Source: Bacteroidetes bacterium GWA2_31_9b
GTDB lineage: Bacteria > Bacteroidota > Bacteroidia > Bacteroidales > UBA12077
NCBI GenBank assembly: GCA_001769005.1
Contig: MENE01000153.1
Location: 13,340-32,021 of the forward strand
Direction: 5' to 3'
DNA length: 18,682 nt
Made by a program: the position numbers and the translations under genes
Notes under the pieces: model-generated
Database searches by the model: none
What the model saw: only the letters and a program-made list of their open reading frames with translations
Told to the model about the DNA's origin: nothing
Shown: positions 1-7,736 of the stretch, one piece after another
How the letters are laid out: each line of letters begins with the position of its first letter
Position numbering within the stretch: the first letter of the stretch is position 1

Positions 1-1666
1 TTTCTGTTTTCTGATTGTTTTTATAAATCTGTTCATCCCTGATTTCAATTTCAGAATCCTTACAATTCAGCATTTTCGCGGCAGATTGTTTTAATCTTTC
101 TAAAAGTGAAGTGCAGGCAATTCGCAATGCATTTCCATTTAAGTCGGCACCTGAACTAGCTGCAGTAGGAGAAGTATTTGCTACTCGGGTTGTATTTGTT
201 GATTCAATTTTTATTCTTTTTGGATCAACAGAAAGCACATGAGCTGCAACCTGAATCATTTTGGTATTTACAGCCTGACCCATTTCAATAGCTCCCGTAC
301 TCACTCCAATACTTCCATCCTGATAAATGTGAACCAATGCACGAGCCTGATTCATTGGTGTTTTGGTAAACGAAATTCCAAAACACAATGGCATGGTTGA
401 TATTCCTTTTTTAGATTCCGTATTCTTTGAATTAAACTCTTTAATATCGGCTTCAATTTTATTGATATTGTATGTTTCGTTGGCAGTTATATAGCTTTTG
501 CCAATATTTACATTTTTTGCAATCTGACCAAATTGAAATTCATCATTTTCTTTCAGGAAATTTTTCTCCTGAATATCAGATGGAGATATATTCAGTTGGC
601 AAGCAGCTTTTGCAATTGCCGATTCAATTACAAACATTCCTTGGGGAGCACCAAACCCCCTGAACGCTGTGTTTGGTGGAAGATTCGTTTTACAACTGTA
701 AACTGTAACTTCAGTATTCGGAATGAAATAAGCATTTGTAGAATGGAATAATGTACGTTCCATTATTGCTGGCGATAAGTCGGAAGCAGCACCACCATTT
801 TGATACATTATCGTTTTATATGCAAGTATTTTTAAGTCTTTCGATAATCCAATCTTAAAATCGGAACTATACGGATGACGTTTTCCTGTCATTCGCATAT
901 CATCATGTCTGTTTAAAGCAATTTTAACAGGTTTTTGAAGGATGTGTGATGCTAATGATACCATACAAGCAAACGGAGTTGCCTGATCTTCTTTTCCACC
1001 AAAACCACCTCCTAAACGGGCAACATCAATTTCAACCCGATGCATTGGTAAATTTAAAACCCGGGCAATCATTTTCTGAACCAATGTAGCTCCCTGAGTT
1101 GATGAATGAACTCGTAAGCCACCATTATCGATAGGATACGCATAAGAACCTTGTGTTTCTATATATAAATGCTCCTGACCGCCACTCTCTACTTTACCTT
1201 CAAATATGTATTCACACATATTCCATGTATCATCAATATTTCCGATTCTAAATGTTCTTGGAGGAATGAGTAAATGTCCTTGTTCTTTAGCTACTCGTGG
1301 ATCAGTAATTACTTCGTATTCTTCAAATTTACTATAAATAAGTTTTAAAGCTTTCCTGGCAATATACTCACTTTCGGCAACAACAAACAAAATAGGTTGT
1401 CCTTGATAATGAACTTCGTTTTCGGCAAAAAGAGTTTCGTCTTCAATAATTCCGCCAATCTGGTTTCTACCGGGAATATCTTTGTAACTAAATATTTGAA
1501 TAACACCAGATAATTTTTCTGCATCAGAATAATCGAGCAATGAAATTTTACCATGAGCAATTGGCGATGCAAAAATGGCTCCGTATAAAGTACCTTTTTG
1601 AACAGGAATATCATCTAAATAAACCGACTTGCCTGTAACATGTGATATGGAATCTATATTTTTCAT
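1..1666 (-). CDS. xdhB: Xanthine dehydrogenase molybdopterin-binding subunit (partial, C-terminus off window)
   Basis: This is the large catalytic subunit of a molybdenum hydroxylase that oxidises hypoxanthine and xanthine to urate. I read 555 uninterrupted codons from an ATG at 1664-1666; the family is about 770 residues, so roughly the last quarter lies outside the window. Residues that contact molybdenum or substrate in bovine and Rhodobacter xanthine dehydrogenase are visible: Gln191 (in SSTQG), Phe222 and Glu226 (in GGGFGGKED), Arg304 (in IMERTLFH), Phe338 (in AFRGFGAPQG), Phe433 and Ala502-Ala503. Glu226 and Arg304 match the substrate pair Glu802 and Arg880 of the bovine enzyme, which aldehyde oxidases lack, so xanthine dehydrogenase is preferred over aldehyde oxidase. 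The catalytic C-terminal glutamate is off-window. The gene starts 10 bases after the xdhA stop, so the two are almost certainly co-transcribed and co-translated. There is no clear Shine-Dalgarno. Confidence 0.93.
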   Translation of the reverse strand, partial: MKNIDSISHVTGKSVYLDDIPVQKGTLYGAIFASPIAHGKISLLDYSDAEKLSGVIQIFSYKDIPGRNQIGGIIEDETLFAENEVHYQGQPILFVVAESEYIARKALKLIYSKFEEYEVITDPRVAKEQGHLLIPPRTFRIGNIDDTWNMCEYIFEGKVESGGQEHLYIETQGSYAYPIDNGGLRVHSSTQGATLVQKMIARVLNLPMHRVEIDVARLGGGFGGKEDQATPFACMVSLASHILQKPVKIALNRHDDMRMTGKRHPYSSDFKIGLSKDLKILAYKTIMYQNGGAASDLSPAIMERTLFHSTNAYFIPNTEVTVYSCKTNLPPNTAFRGFGAPQGMFVIESAIAKAACQLNISPSDIQEKNFLKENDEFQFGQIAKNVNIGKSYITANETYNINKIEADIKEFNSKNTESKKGISTMPLCFGISFTKTPMNQARALVHIYQDGSIGVSTGAIEMGQAVNTKMIQVAAHVLSVDPKRIKIESTNTTRVANTSPTAASSGADLNGNALRIACTSLLERLKQSAAKMLNCKDSEIEIRDEQIYKNNQKTE

Positions 1667-1676
1667 GATTTTTTCT

Positions 1677-3080
1677 TTAGCTTACTAATTCTCTTAATGA
1701 TATTTTCTCCGGAAAAAGCTTAATAAAATGTGCAAAAAGTAGTTGTCTGAGCAACAATCGTTTGTATTCTTCGCTTCCCCTGATATCACTTATAGGTGAT
1801 ATTTCTTCCTGCATTATGGAGTTTGCTTTTATAATAACTCCGTTGGTTATATGTTTTTCTGATAAATATTCTGATGTAAGTTTTAAAAACAATGGAACAG
1901 GACTTACTCCACCAACTGAAATTCTGCACTCTTCAATAACTTCATTTTTATACTTAACAAAAAATGCTGTATTCACGCTAGCTATATCGAGGTAAGTTCG
2001 TTTGCTCACTTTCTCAAAATTGAAAAGGTATTCTTTTTCAGGGATAGGAAAAGAAATGCTCTCAATGTATTCTCCTTCTTTAATATCAAACTTTTTATAT
2101 GCAAGGAAAAAATTCTTTAAAGGAACTATTCTTGTGTTGTTATCAAGTTTTAATTGTACACTGGTATTAAGAGCGAGGAAAAAAATCGATAAATCGGCAA
2201 TGGGTGATGCATTCATGATATTACCGGCAACAGTTCCCATATTACGTATAGGCTCTGACGATATTAATTTAAAGTAATCCTTTATTGTAGGAATTATATC
2301 CAACATAATAGGAGAATGCATCAATTCATTTGCAGTAACTGAAGCTCCAATTATACAGTTATTATGTTCTTTCTTAATTAATCTCAAGTCTTCACGATCG
2401 TAAAATAAATCCAATTCCGACTCATAAATTTCATCTGCTTTTTGAACCATTAAATCGGTTCCACCACCAATAATTTTACTTGCTGATTTTTTATTTGTTT
2501 GAGGATTTTCAATATCAGCCAATTGCATTTGAATTGTTAAAAAATATTCAGGTAGAAAATTATTTTTCACAAGCCATTCAATAGGTTTTTCAACGCTTTT
2601 TCCCTGATATAATTTCGAAATACTTTCAGCTGCTCGTTCAATTGATTTATAACCTGTACATCGACAAATGTTTCCGCTTACAGAAGCCATTGCCAAATCT
2701 TTTGTTGATATTCCTTTTGACATTCCATGCCCGGTTAAGGACATAACAAGTCCGGGGGTACAGAATCCACATTGTGTAGCAGCATTGTCAACCATTGCAT
2801 TTTGAACAGGCGATAAATGCTTCATGTTTAAACCTTCAATAGTAACTATATGTTTTCCTTGAACATTACCAAGAGGAGTAAGGCAGGATACAATACTTTT
2901 ATATACAACTTCATTTGCTTCCAGTCGTCCTTCCAGCACGGTGCAGGCACCGCAATCACCTTCGCGGCAACCTATTTTTGTTCCCGGTAAATCCTTCTGG
3001 TAGCGGATAAAATCGAGCAAGCTGATACCTGCAGGGTTATCGGTTTTTATCAGTTGGTTATTTAAAATGAATGTTATCAT
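1677..3080 (-). CDS. xdhA: Xanthine dehydrogenase small subunit, fused 2Fe-2S and FAD domains
   Basis: This is the electron-transfer subunit of xanthine dehydrogenase. It passes electrons from the molybdenum site in XdhB through two 2Fe-2S clusters to FAD and then probably NAD. The N-terminal plant-type ferredoxin domain has Cys38, Cys43, Cys46 and Cys66. The second 2Fe-2S helical domain has Cys104 and Cys107 (CGFCTPG) and Cys139 and Cys141 (CRCTGY). The FAD domain begins near residue 170, with the nucleotide motif GGGTDLMV at 205-212 and MGTVAGNIMNASPIADL at 281-297. The C-terminal flavin subdomain covers about 350-460. The 467-residue length matches the fused XdhA of Rhodobacter capsulatus rather than enzymes with separate FeS and FAD subunits. 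It lies 21 bases after modC and 10 bases before xdhB, in the same operon. Confidence 0.95.
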   Translation of the reverse strand: MITFILNNQLIKTDNPAGISLLDFIRYQKDLPGTKIGCREGDCGACTVLEGRLEANEVVYKSIVSCLTPLGNVQGKHIVTIEGLNMKHLSPVQNAMVDNAATQCGFCTPGLVMSLTGHGMSKGISTKDLAMASVSGNICRCTGYKSIERAAESISKLYQGKSVEKPIEWLVKNNFLPEYFLTIQMQLADIENPQTNKKSASKIIGGGTDLMVQKADEIYESELDLFYDREDLRLIKKEHNNCIIGASVTANELMHSPIMLDIIPTIKDYFKLISSEPIRNMGTVAGNIMNASPIADLSIFFLALNTSVQLKLDNNTRIVPLKNFFLAYKKFDIKEGEYIESISFPIPEKEYLFNFEKVSKRTYLDIASVNTAFFVKYKNEVIEECRISVGGVSPVPLFLKLTSEYLSEKHITNGVIIKANSIMQEEISPISDIRGSEEYKRLLLRQLLFAHFIKLFPEKISLRELVS

Positions 3081-3101
3081 ATGTAAATTTAATTTGAGTG
3101 C

Positions 3102-4268
3102 TTAACTATGAATGCTAAATCGTTTTGATTTTTTTTCTGATTGTTCAGGTAACTTTTCTTCTTCTGTATTGCTGAATACATGAACCACATTAAAATATTT
3201 AGCGTTTATAAGGCAATAAATTGATTGTCCTTTATGTAATAGTAGTTTTTCTCGAATCGCTTGTGATATCTCAACCAAAACTTCGAATCCACAATCTACA
3301 ACACAATATAAATTATTCGTATTTTCAATAATTTGTGTTACTTTTCCCTGCAACTGATTTTGTAACGATGTTTCTTCAGTATAATCAAGGCTAAGAGCGA
3401 TATCGTCTGGTTTAATGCATAATTGAATTTTAGTACCTTTTGTTATTCCTTTTGTTAAAAGCTTCGATTGAGTCGATATCTTTACCTGAGTATTATTAGT
3501 AGTTAAAATAAAAACATTATCCTTTTTATCAAAATCATTGAAATAGGCAAAAAGTGTATTCTGATATTTCTTTGGTCGAATCAAATTGGATTTTTCACCA
3601 TTCTTTATCAGGTTAAAGACATGATCGGTGGCTGTTATTTTTCCATTTTCAACAAGAATAATCTGATGAGTAAGTTTTAAAATATCTTCCAAATGATGAC
3701 TAATAATTAGCATAGGAACCTTAAAATGATGATTTATACTAAGCAAATAGGAAATTATCTGCTTCCTTTTAGAACAATCGACATTCGAAAATGGTTCATC
3801 AAGTAAAAGTAAACTGGGCTGGGAGAGAAGTGCTCTCCCTATAGCGACTCTCTGTCTTTCACCACCCGAAAGTTGTCGGGGCATTTGGTTTAACAAGGAT
3901 TCCAAATCGAGCAATTCTATAACATCCTGTAATTGAATATTTTTCTTTTTCTTTTTAATATAGAGCTCGCTAAACGTAAGGTTTTTCTGAACCGACAAAT
4001 GTGGAAATAATAAATTTTCCTGAAAAACATAACCAATGTTTCTTCGTTTTGATGGGAGATTCTTTTTTTCGTTACTATTAAACAATTGAATTTTATTCAG
4101 ATTAATCTCACCACTTTCAGGAATATATAAACCCGACAGAAGATTAAACAGGGTTGTTTTTCCTGCACCTGAAGGTCCATAAATGCCAGTTATCGAACTA
4201 TTCGTAGCAAAGTCATAGTCGAATTGTTTGTTACCTAAGGAATATTTAACTGACTTAAATTCTATCAT
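3102..4268 (-). CDS. modC: Molybdate ABC transporter ATP-binding protein
   Basis: This is the ATPase of the molybdate importer, which acts on the inner face of the cytoplasmic membrane with ModB. ABC motifs appear in order: Walker A GPSGAGKT (31-38), Q-loop VFQE (Gln83), signature LSGGE (133-137), Walker B LLLLDEP (153-159) and an H-loop histidine near 191 (ISHH). A C-terminal TOBE/Mop-like domain (about 290-365) follows, as in ModC and other anion-importing ATPases. That domain, with the ModA-like binding protein upstream and the molybdoenzyme downstream, supports molybdate (or tungstate) over sulfate. Its ATG shares one base with the modB stop (TAATG), a sign of translational coupling. A lysine run (about 105-109) lies between the Q-loop and the signature, and the last 20 or so residues form a charged tail beyond the domain. 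Confidence 0.9.
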   Translation of the reverse strand: MIEFKSVKYSLGNKQFDYDFATNSSITGIYGPSGAGKTTLFNLLSGLYIPESGEINLNKIQLFNSNEKKNLPSKRRNIGYVFQENLLFPHLSVQKNLTFSELYIKKKKKNIQLQDVIELLDLESLLNQMPRQLSGGERQRVAIGRALLSQPSLLLLDEPFSNVDCSKRKQIISYLLSINHHFKVPMLIISHHLEDILKLTHQIILVENGKITATDHVFNLIKNGEKSNLIRPKKYQNTLFAYFNDFDKKDNVFILTTNNTQVKISTQSKLLTKGITKGTKIQLCIKPDDIALSLDYTEETSLQNQLQGKVTQIIENTNNLYCVVDCGFEVLVEISQAIREKLLLHKGQSIYCLINAKYFNVVHVFSNTEEEKLPEQSEKKSKRFSIHS

Positions 4269-4951
4269 TACTTTATTAAATATTTTTTCTTTTTATTCAG
4301 ATATTCTGAAGCTATTATAGCAATTAAAGAGATTACAACTGAAAAAACTACCAAGCGTGTAACCTGAATTTCTTTTCCAGGAATTTGCATATTTGAATAT
4401 ACCATTAGAGCAATAGTTTGTGTTTTACCAAAAATATTTCCTGCAAATGAAATAGTTGCTCCAAATTCGCCTAAACTACGGGCAAAGACTAAAACAGCTC
4501 CACTTAATATGCCGGGGAAAGCCATTGGTAAATAGATTCTAAAGAAAGTGCTTATTTTCGAAGCACCTAAAGAACCTGATGCTTTTGCAAAATCAGGATC
4601 AATTAGTTCAAATGATGATTTTATGTTTCTTACAGCAAGAGGCAACGATACAACCATTGATGCTATTAGCAAAGCAATAAAATTAAATGCAAGTTGTATA
4701 CCAAATGTAGTAAATAACCAATGACCTAATATACCATTTTTACCCAAAAGCACAAGTAAAAGGTAACCGGTAACAACCGGCGGAGCTACAAGCGGAATAC
4801 TTATTAAACCTTCAACAATCAGTTTCCCGAAAAAATTCTTTGTGGCCAATATCCAACCCAACCAAATTGCAAGCGGAATAGTTAAAAGAGTGCTTAAACA
4901 AGCTACTTTTAATGTTAGAATAATTACAGTTATTTCGTCAGAACTAAACAT
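4268..4951 (-). CDS. modB: Molybdate ABC transporter permease
   Basis: This is the membrane channel subunit of the molybdate importer. The 227 residues show about five hydrophobic segments and the binding-protein-dependent permease domain. The cytoplasmic EAA-type coupling loop is visible near residues 123-165 (ASGSLGASKISTFFRIYLP followed by the FARSLGEFGATISF stretch). The LGEFG sequence is typical of ModB and CysT/W-type permeases. The length matches E. coli ModB (229 residues). The gene starts one base after the modA stop and ends overlapping the modC start by one base, so modABC is a tightly packed unit. Confidence 0.92.
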   Translation of the reverse strand: MFSSDEITVIILTLKVACLSTLLTIPLAIWLGWILATKNFFGKLIVEGLISIPLVAPPVVTGYLLLVLLGKNGILGHWLFTTFGIQLAFNFIALLIASMVVSLPLAVRNIKSSFELIDPDFAKASGSLGASKISTFFRIYLPMAFPGILSGAVLVFARSLGEFGATISFAGNIFGKTQTIALMVYSNMQIPGKEIQVTRLVVFSVVISLIAIIASEYLNKKKKYLIK

Positions 4952-4952
4952 T

Positions 4953-5738
4953 TCAATTTAAATCAATAATAAAACCGTGTTTTTTTAAAATATTTTTAGA
5001 TTCAATGGTTTTGAAATAAGTATACAATTTTTTTGACTCTAGATTTGAATTCTTGATTTCAGCAACATAAAACAAAATGGGGGAACACAAATTTTCAGGT
5101 ATTTCACATACAATATTTACTTTTTCAGATTTTATTGCTTCAGTGTAATATACTATTCCCCAATCACATTCACCAAGTTCGACATAATTTAAAACTGATG
5201 ACACATCCTTTGCCAGAATTATTTTGTTCCTTATTTTAGTGTACCATCCAAGTGTGTCGAGTACTTTTTTTGCATATTTGCCTGCAGGAACATACGAAGG
5301 ATCGCCAATTGCAATTTTATCCGGAATTATTGATTCAATATTAAACTGCTCAGAAAAATCAATTGTAAAATTTTTATTTTTAGGACATACAATTACTAAT
5401 CTGTTTTTAGCAAGTACTGAAATTGTGGAATCTATTAGAGTATTATTGCTTTTTAAATAGTTAATCCAATTTAAATCAGCAGAGATAAATAAATCTGCTT
5501 TTGCTCCACTGGCAATTTGTCGTGCAAGATTTCCTGATGCAGCATAGTTTTTTTCAATTTGAATTGTATATTCTGTACAAAAGGAATCTGTGATTTCGTT
5601 TACTGCAAGAATAGTTCCTGCAGCTGCAAAAAGACTGATGTTTGACTTTACTTTAGAAGGTTTATTACATGAACTATTGATTACTAATAAAACGAATAAT
5701 AATGGAAATATTAATAATATATTGGATCGTTTATTCAT
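4953..5738 (-). CDS. modA: Molybdate-binding periplasmic lipoprotein
   Basis: This is the substrate-binding subunit that captures molybdate (or tungstate) in the periplasm and delivers it to ModB. I take the start at the ATG at 5736-5738 (MNKRSNILLIF...). It opens a signal peptide ending at a cysteine (NSSCNK), which suggests a lipoprotein, although the lipobox is not ideal. The frame stays open further upstream, but the only start there is a TTG at 5783 that would put 15 polar residues before the signal. After cleavage the ModA fold is clear: SLFAAAG near the mature start, then ASGNLARQIASGAKADLFIS, which carries the oxyanion-binding serine/alanine loop and the ADLFISAD motif, and IAIGDPSYVPAGKYAKK in the second lobe. 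The length of about 261 residues matches E. coli ModA. It heads the operon with the permease, ATPase and xanthine dehydrogenase genes. Confidence 0.9.
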   Translation of the reverse strand: MNKRSNILLIFPLLFVLLVINSSCNKPSKVKSNISLFAAAGTILAVNEITDSFCTEYTIQIEKNYAASGNLARQIASGAKADLFISADLNWINYLKSNNTLIDSTISVLAKNRLVIVCPKNKNFTIDFSEQFNIESIIPDKIAIGDPSYVPAGKYAKKVLDTLGWYTKIRNKIILAKDVSSVLNYVELGECDWGIVYYTEAIKSEKVNIVCEIPENLCSPILFYVAEIKNSNLESKKLYTYFKTIESKNILKKHGFIIDLN

Positions 5739-5879
5739 GAATCTGCCTGTGTTTTCTAATGTTAATTGTTGGGAAAAATACAAAATAATATCTTAAATCG
5801 ACAGGTTTTTAACCAATTGTTCTTTAGAACTTGTGAAAATTAGATTAATGTTCTATAATCTGTTTAATATCTGTTATAT

Positions 5880-5910
5880 TTTTCTAATTAAATGTATTTT
5901 TATTAGAAAA
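5880..5910. repeat. 9-bp inverted repeat upstream of modA
   Basis: The arms TTTTCTAAT (5880-5888) and ATTAGAAAA (5902-5910) are perfect reverse complements separated by 13 bases. They lie about 140 bases upstream of the modA ATG and just past the dnaA terminator. A shorter palindrome, GTTCT-TT-AGAAC, sits at 5819-5830, and AGATTA/TAATCT arms lie between. This could be an operator for a molybdate- or purine-responsive regulator, or a leader hairpin. In DNA this AT-rich some inverted repeats arise by chance. I see no match to a Moco riboswitch. Confidence 0.35.
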
Positions 5911-5923
5911 TCCATTTTTAGTA

Positions 5924-5953
5924 ATAACAAAAAAGGTTCCGAACCGGAACCTT
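5924..5953 (-). terminator. Rho-independent terminator of dnaA
   Basis: An 8-bp stem AAGGTTCC/GGAACCTT (5933-5940 with 5946-5953) closes a 5-base loop. On the minus strand it is followed by a run of six T (5934 to 5929) that overlaps the stem base. It begins 12 bases after the dnaA stop and separates dnaA from the mod-xdh operon, which therefore needs its own promoter in the roughly 140 bases that follow. Confidence 0.85.
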
Positions 5954-5964
5954 AACTTGTTAAC

Positions 5965-7398
5965 TTAAACTTTCAACTTTTTCTCAATGGATTCAATCTG
6001 ACCTTTAAACCGTTTATCGGTATCCATGAGATTATTAACTGTTTTACATGCATGAAGTACGGTTGCATGGTCTTTTCCACCAATTTGTGAGCCAATAGAT
6101 GCAAGTGATGATTTTGTTAATGTTTTTGAGAAATACATTGCAATCTGGCGCGCCTGAACTATTTCTCTTTTTCGTGTTTTTGATTGTAAAACATCTGTTG
6201 GTAAATTAAAATAATCGCAAACCACTTTTTGAATATAATCAACCGATAATTCTTTTTTAGAATTCTTTACCAATCTTTCGATCATTTGTTTCGCAAGCTC
6301 AAGAGTGATTTCTTTTTTATTTAATGTTGATTGTGCCAACAAAGAAATCAAAGCTCCTTCAAGTTCTCTGATATTTGAAGTAATATGAGATGCAATATAT
6401 TCAATTACTTCATCAGAAATATCAATACCGTCGTGATAAATTTTTTGTTTTAGAATTGCAATTCTTGTTTCAAAATCAGGGGTTTGTAAATCGGCAGATA
6501 ATCCCCATTTAAAACGTGAAAGTAATCGTTGTTCCATGCCCTGTATTTCAACAGGAGCTTTATCAGACGTTAAAATCAGTTGTTTTCCTGATTGATGTAA
6601 ATGATTAAAGATATGGAAAAATATATCCTGAGTTTTGTCTTTACCTGCAAACTCATGAACATCATCAATAATTAAAACATCAATCATCTGATAAAAATGC
6701 AAAAAATCGTTTTTGTTGTTATTACGAACTGATTCAACAAATTGTGTTTGAAATTTATTCGCATTCACGTAAAGCACCGTTTTCTCAGGGAATAGTTCTT
6801 TAACCTGAATTCCTATAGCTTGAGACAAATGTGTTTTACCTAAACCCGAATCGCCGTATATAAACAAAGGATTAAAAGCTGTTCCTCCAGGGTTATTTGC
6901 AACTGCATTTCCTGCTGAACGTGCTAAACGATTACATTCGCCTTCAACAAAATTGTTGAAGCTGTTGTCGGGATTTAATCTCGGATCAACGTGTAGTTTT
7001 TTTATTCCTGGAATTACAAAAGGATTTTTAATCGATTTTTCATCAGAATTAAAAGGAACTGTAACCGGTTTGTTTTTGAGTTCTGTTTTGTAATTCGTTG
7101 GAAATTTTACTGTGAAAGGTTTGTTGTTTGAATAAATGCTGTTTTCCATTACAACACTATATTCTAGCTTAGCGTTTTCTCCAAGTTCTTTACGAAGTGT
7201 TTTGCGAAGAATATCAATGTATTGCTCTTCGAGATATTCGTAAAAAAATGGACTGGGAACCTGAATGGTCAATATATTCTCTTCAATCTTTAAGGGAATA
7301 ATAGGCTCAAACCACGTTCTAAAGCTAATTGATGGGACATTGTCCTTAATTATTTTTAAACAATTGTTCCATACTTCCTGATGCTTATTATTATCCAT
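5965..7398 (-). CDS. dnaA: Chromosomal replication initiator protein DnaA
   Basis: DnaA binds DnaA boxes at the origin, oligomerises with ATP and melts the DNA to start replication. All four domains are visible in 477 residues: the N-terminal interaction domain (about 1-90, conserved W10 and W29); a variable linker (about 95-130); the AAA+ domain with Walker A GDSGLGKT (182-189), Walker B VLIIDDVHE (241-249), an arginine-finger region RLLSRF (291-296) and sensor 2 NIRELEGAL (342-350); and the DNA-binding helix-turn-helix domain with signature IGGKDHATVLHACKTV (439-454). The start ATG at 7396-7398 gives the usual N-terminus. The gene is flanked by a 338-base gap upstream and a strong terminator downstream, so it is probably transcribed alone. 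The neighbours are not the common dnaN or rpmH. Confidence 0.97.
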   Translation of the reverse strand: MDNNKHQEVWNNCLKIIKDNVPSISFRTWFEPIIPLKIEENILTIQVPSPFFYEYLEEQYIDILRKTLRKELGENAKLEYSVVMENSIYSNNKPFTVKFPTNYKTELKNKPVTVPFNSDEKSIKNPFVIPGIKKLHVDPRLNPDNSFNNFVEGECNRLARSAGNAVANNPGGTAFNPLFIYGDSGLGKTHLSQAIGIQVKELFPEKTVLYVNANKFQTQFVESVRNNNKNDFLHFYQMIDVLIIDDVHEFAGKDKTQDIFFHIFNHLHQSGKQLILTSDKAPVEIQGMEQRLLSRFKWGLSADLQTPDFETRIAILKQKIYHDGIDISDEVIEYIASHITSNIRELEGALISLLAQSTLNKKEITLELAKQMIERLVKNSKKELSVDYIQKVVCDYFNLPTDVLQSKTRKREIVQARQIAMYFSKTLTKSSLASIGSQIGGKDHATVLHACKTVNNLMDTDKRFKGQIESIEKKLKV

Positions 7399-7419
7399 TT
7401 AACTCTTAACTGTTTAACT
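7399..7419 (-). repeat. Triple AGTTAA direct repeat abutting the dnaA start codon
   Basis: Read on the dnaA strand, the last 21 bases before ATG hold AGTTAA three times (7419-7414, 7411-7406, 7404-7399), spaced 8 and 7 bases apart. They occupy the place of a ribosome-binding site and end directly at the start codon. The same hexamer occurs twice around the dnaA stop (5952-5957 and 5960-5965). The function is unknown: they could bind a regulator or set translation efficiency, or be chance in AT-rich DNA. Confidence 0.45.
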
Positions 7420-7736
7420 ATTTTTTATTATTTTTTTCTGTCTCAAACAAAATTGTGAAAAAAAAAAGGAAAAAAAAACTTAATTACTATTGTTTTTTTT
7501 AAAAAAAAGATATGGTTGTTTATATCAGGCCATTAAAATTTTTTACTTTCTTAAAATAATGTAAACATCAGACAATTAATTACTTAGATATTTTGAGAGT
7601 TAAAAAATTGGCTGTTAATCTATTATAAAAAATTAACTAAACTAAAATTTGACAAGGATAGAATTTAATGAAAAATATTTTCTTTTTTATGAAATTTATA
7701 TTTAGTCTAAACTAATACAAGATATTCAACTCCGTA
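7420..7736. other. A/T-tract-rich intergenic region upstream of dnaA
   Basis: No open frame with coding character and no RNA gene is visible here. It holds a dense tract cluster: A10 (7458-7467), GG, A9 (7470-7478), then T8 followed directly by A8 (7493-7508). Such tracts bend DNA and melt easily. No DnaA box (TTATCCACA or a close variant on either strand) is present, so I do not call an origin. A weak candidate dnaA promoter on the minus strand is CAATTTTG (7455-7448) with TTTT 19 bases upstream, one mismatch in each element from TTTG-N19-TAnnTTTG. No clear terminator follows the gene ending at 7737. Confidence 0.5.

Noticed and set aside
472..1614. Open frames of 63 to 89 codons on both strands within the first 1.6 kb
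   Set aside because: They lie in other frames of the uninterrupted 555-codon xdhB reading, which carries all expected molybdenum-hydroxylase motifs.
5739..5783. Longer modA start adding 15 residues
   Set aside because: It would use TTG and place a polar stretch before a well-formed signal peptide; the internal ATG at 5736-5738 fits the family.
5784..5964. Molybdenum-cofactor riboswitch ahead of modA
   Set aside because: The region is AT-rich with only short hairpins and lacks the GC-rich multi-stem architecture of that class.
7387..7399. TTATCCATT at the dnaA start codon as a DnaA box
   Set aside because: It has two mismatches from TTATCCACA, is fixed by the MDNN coding sequence and no companion boxes are nearby.
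7399..7736. Chromosomal origin in the gap upstream of dnaA
   Set aside because: It is AT-rich but no DnaA boxes are visible on either strand; adjacency to dnaA alone is not enough in this phylum.
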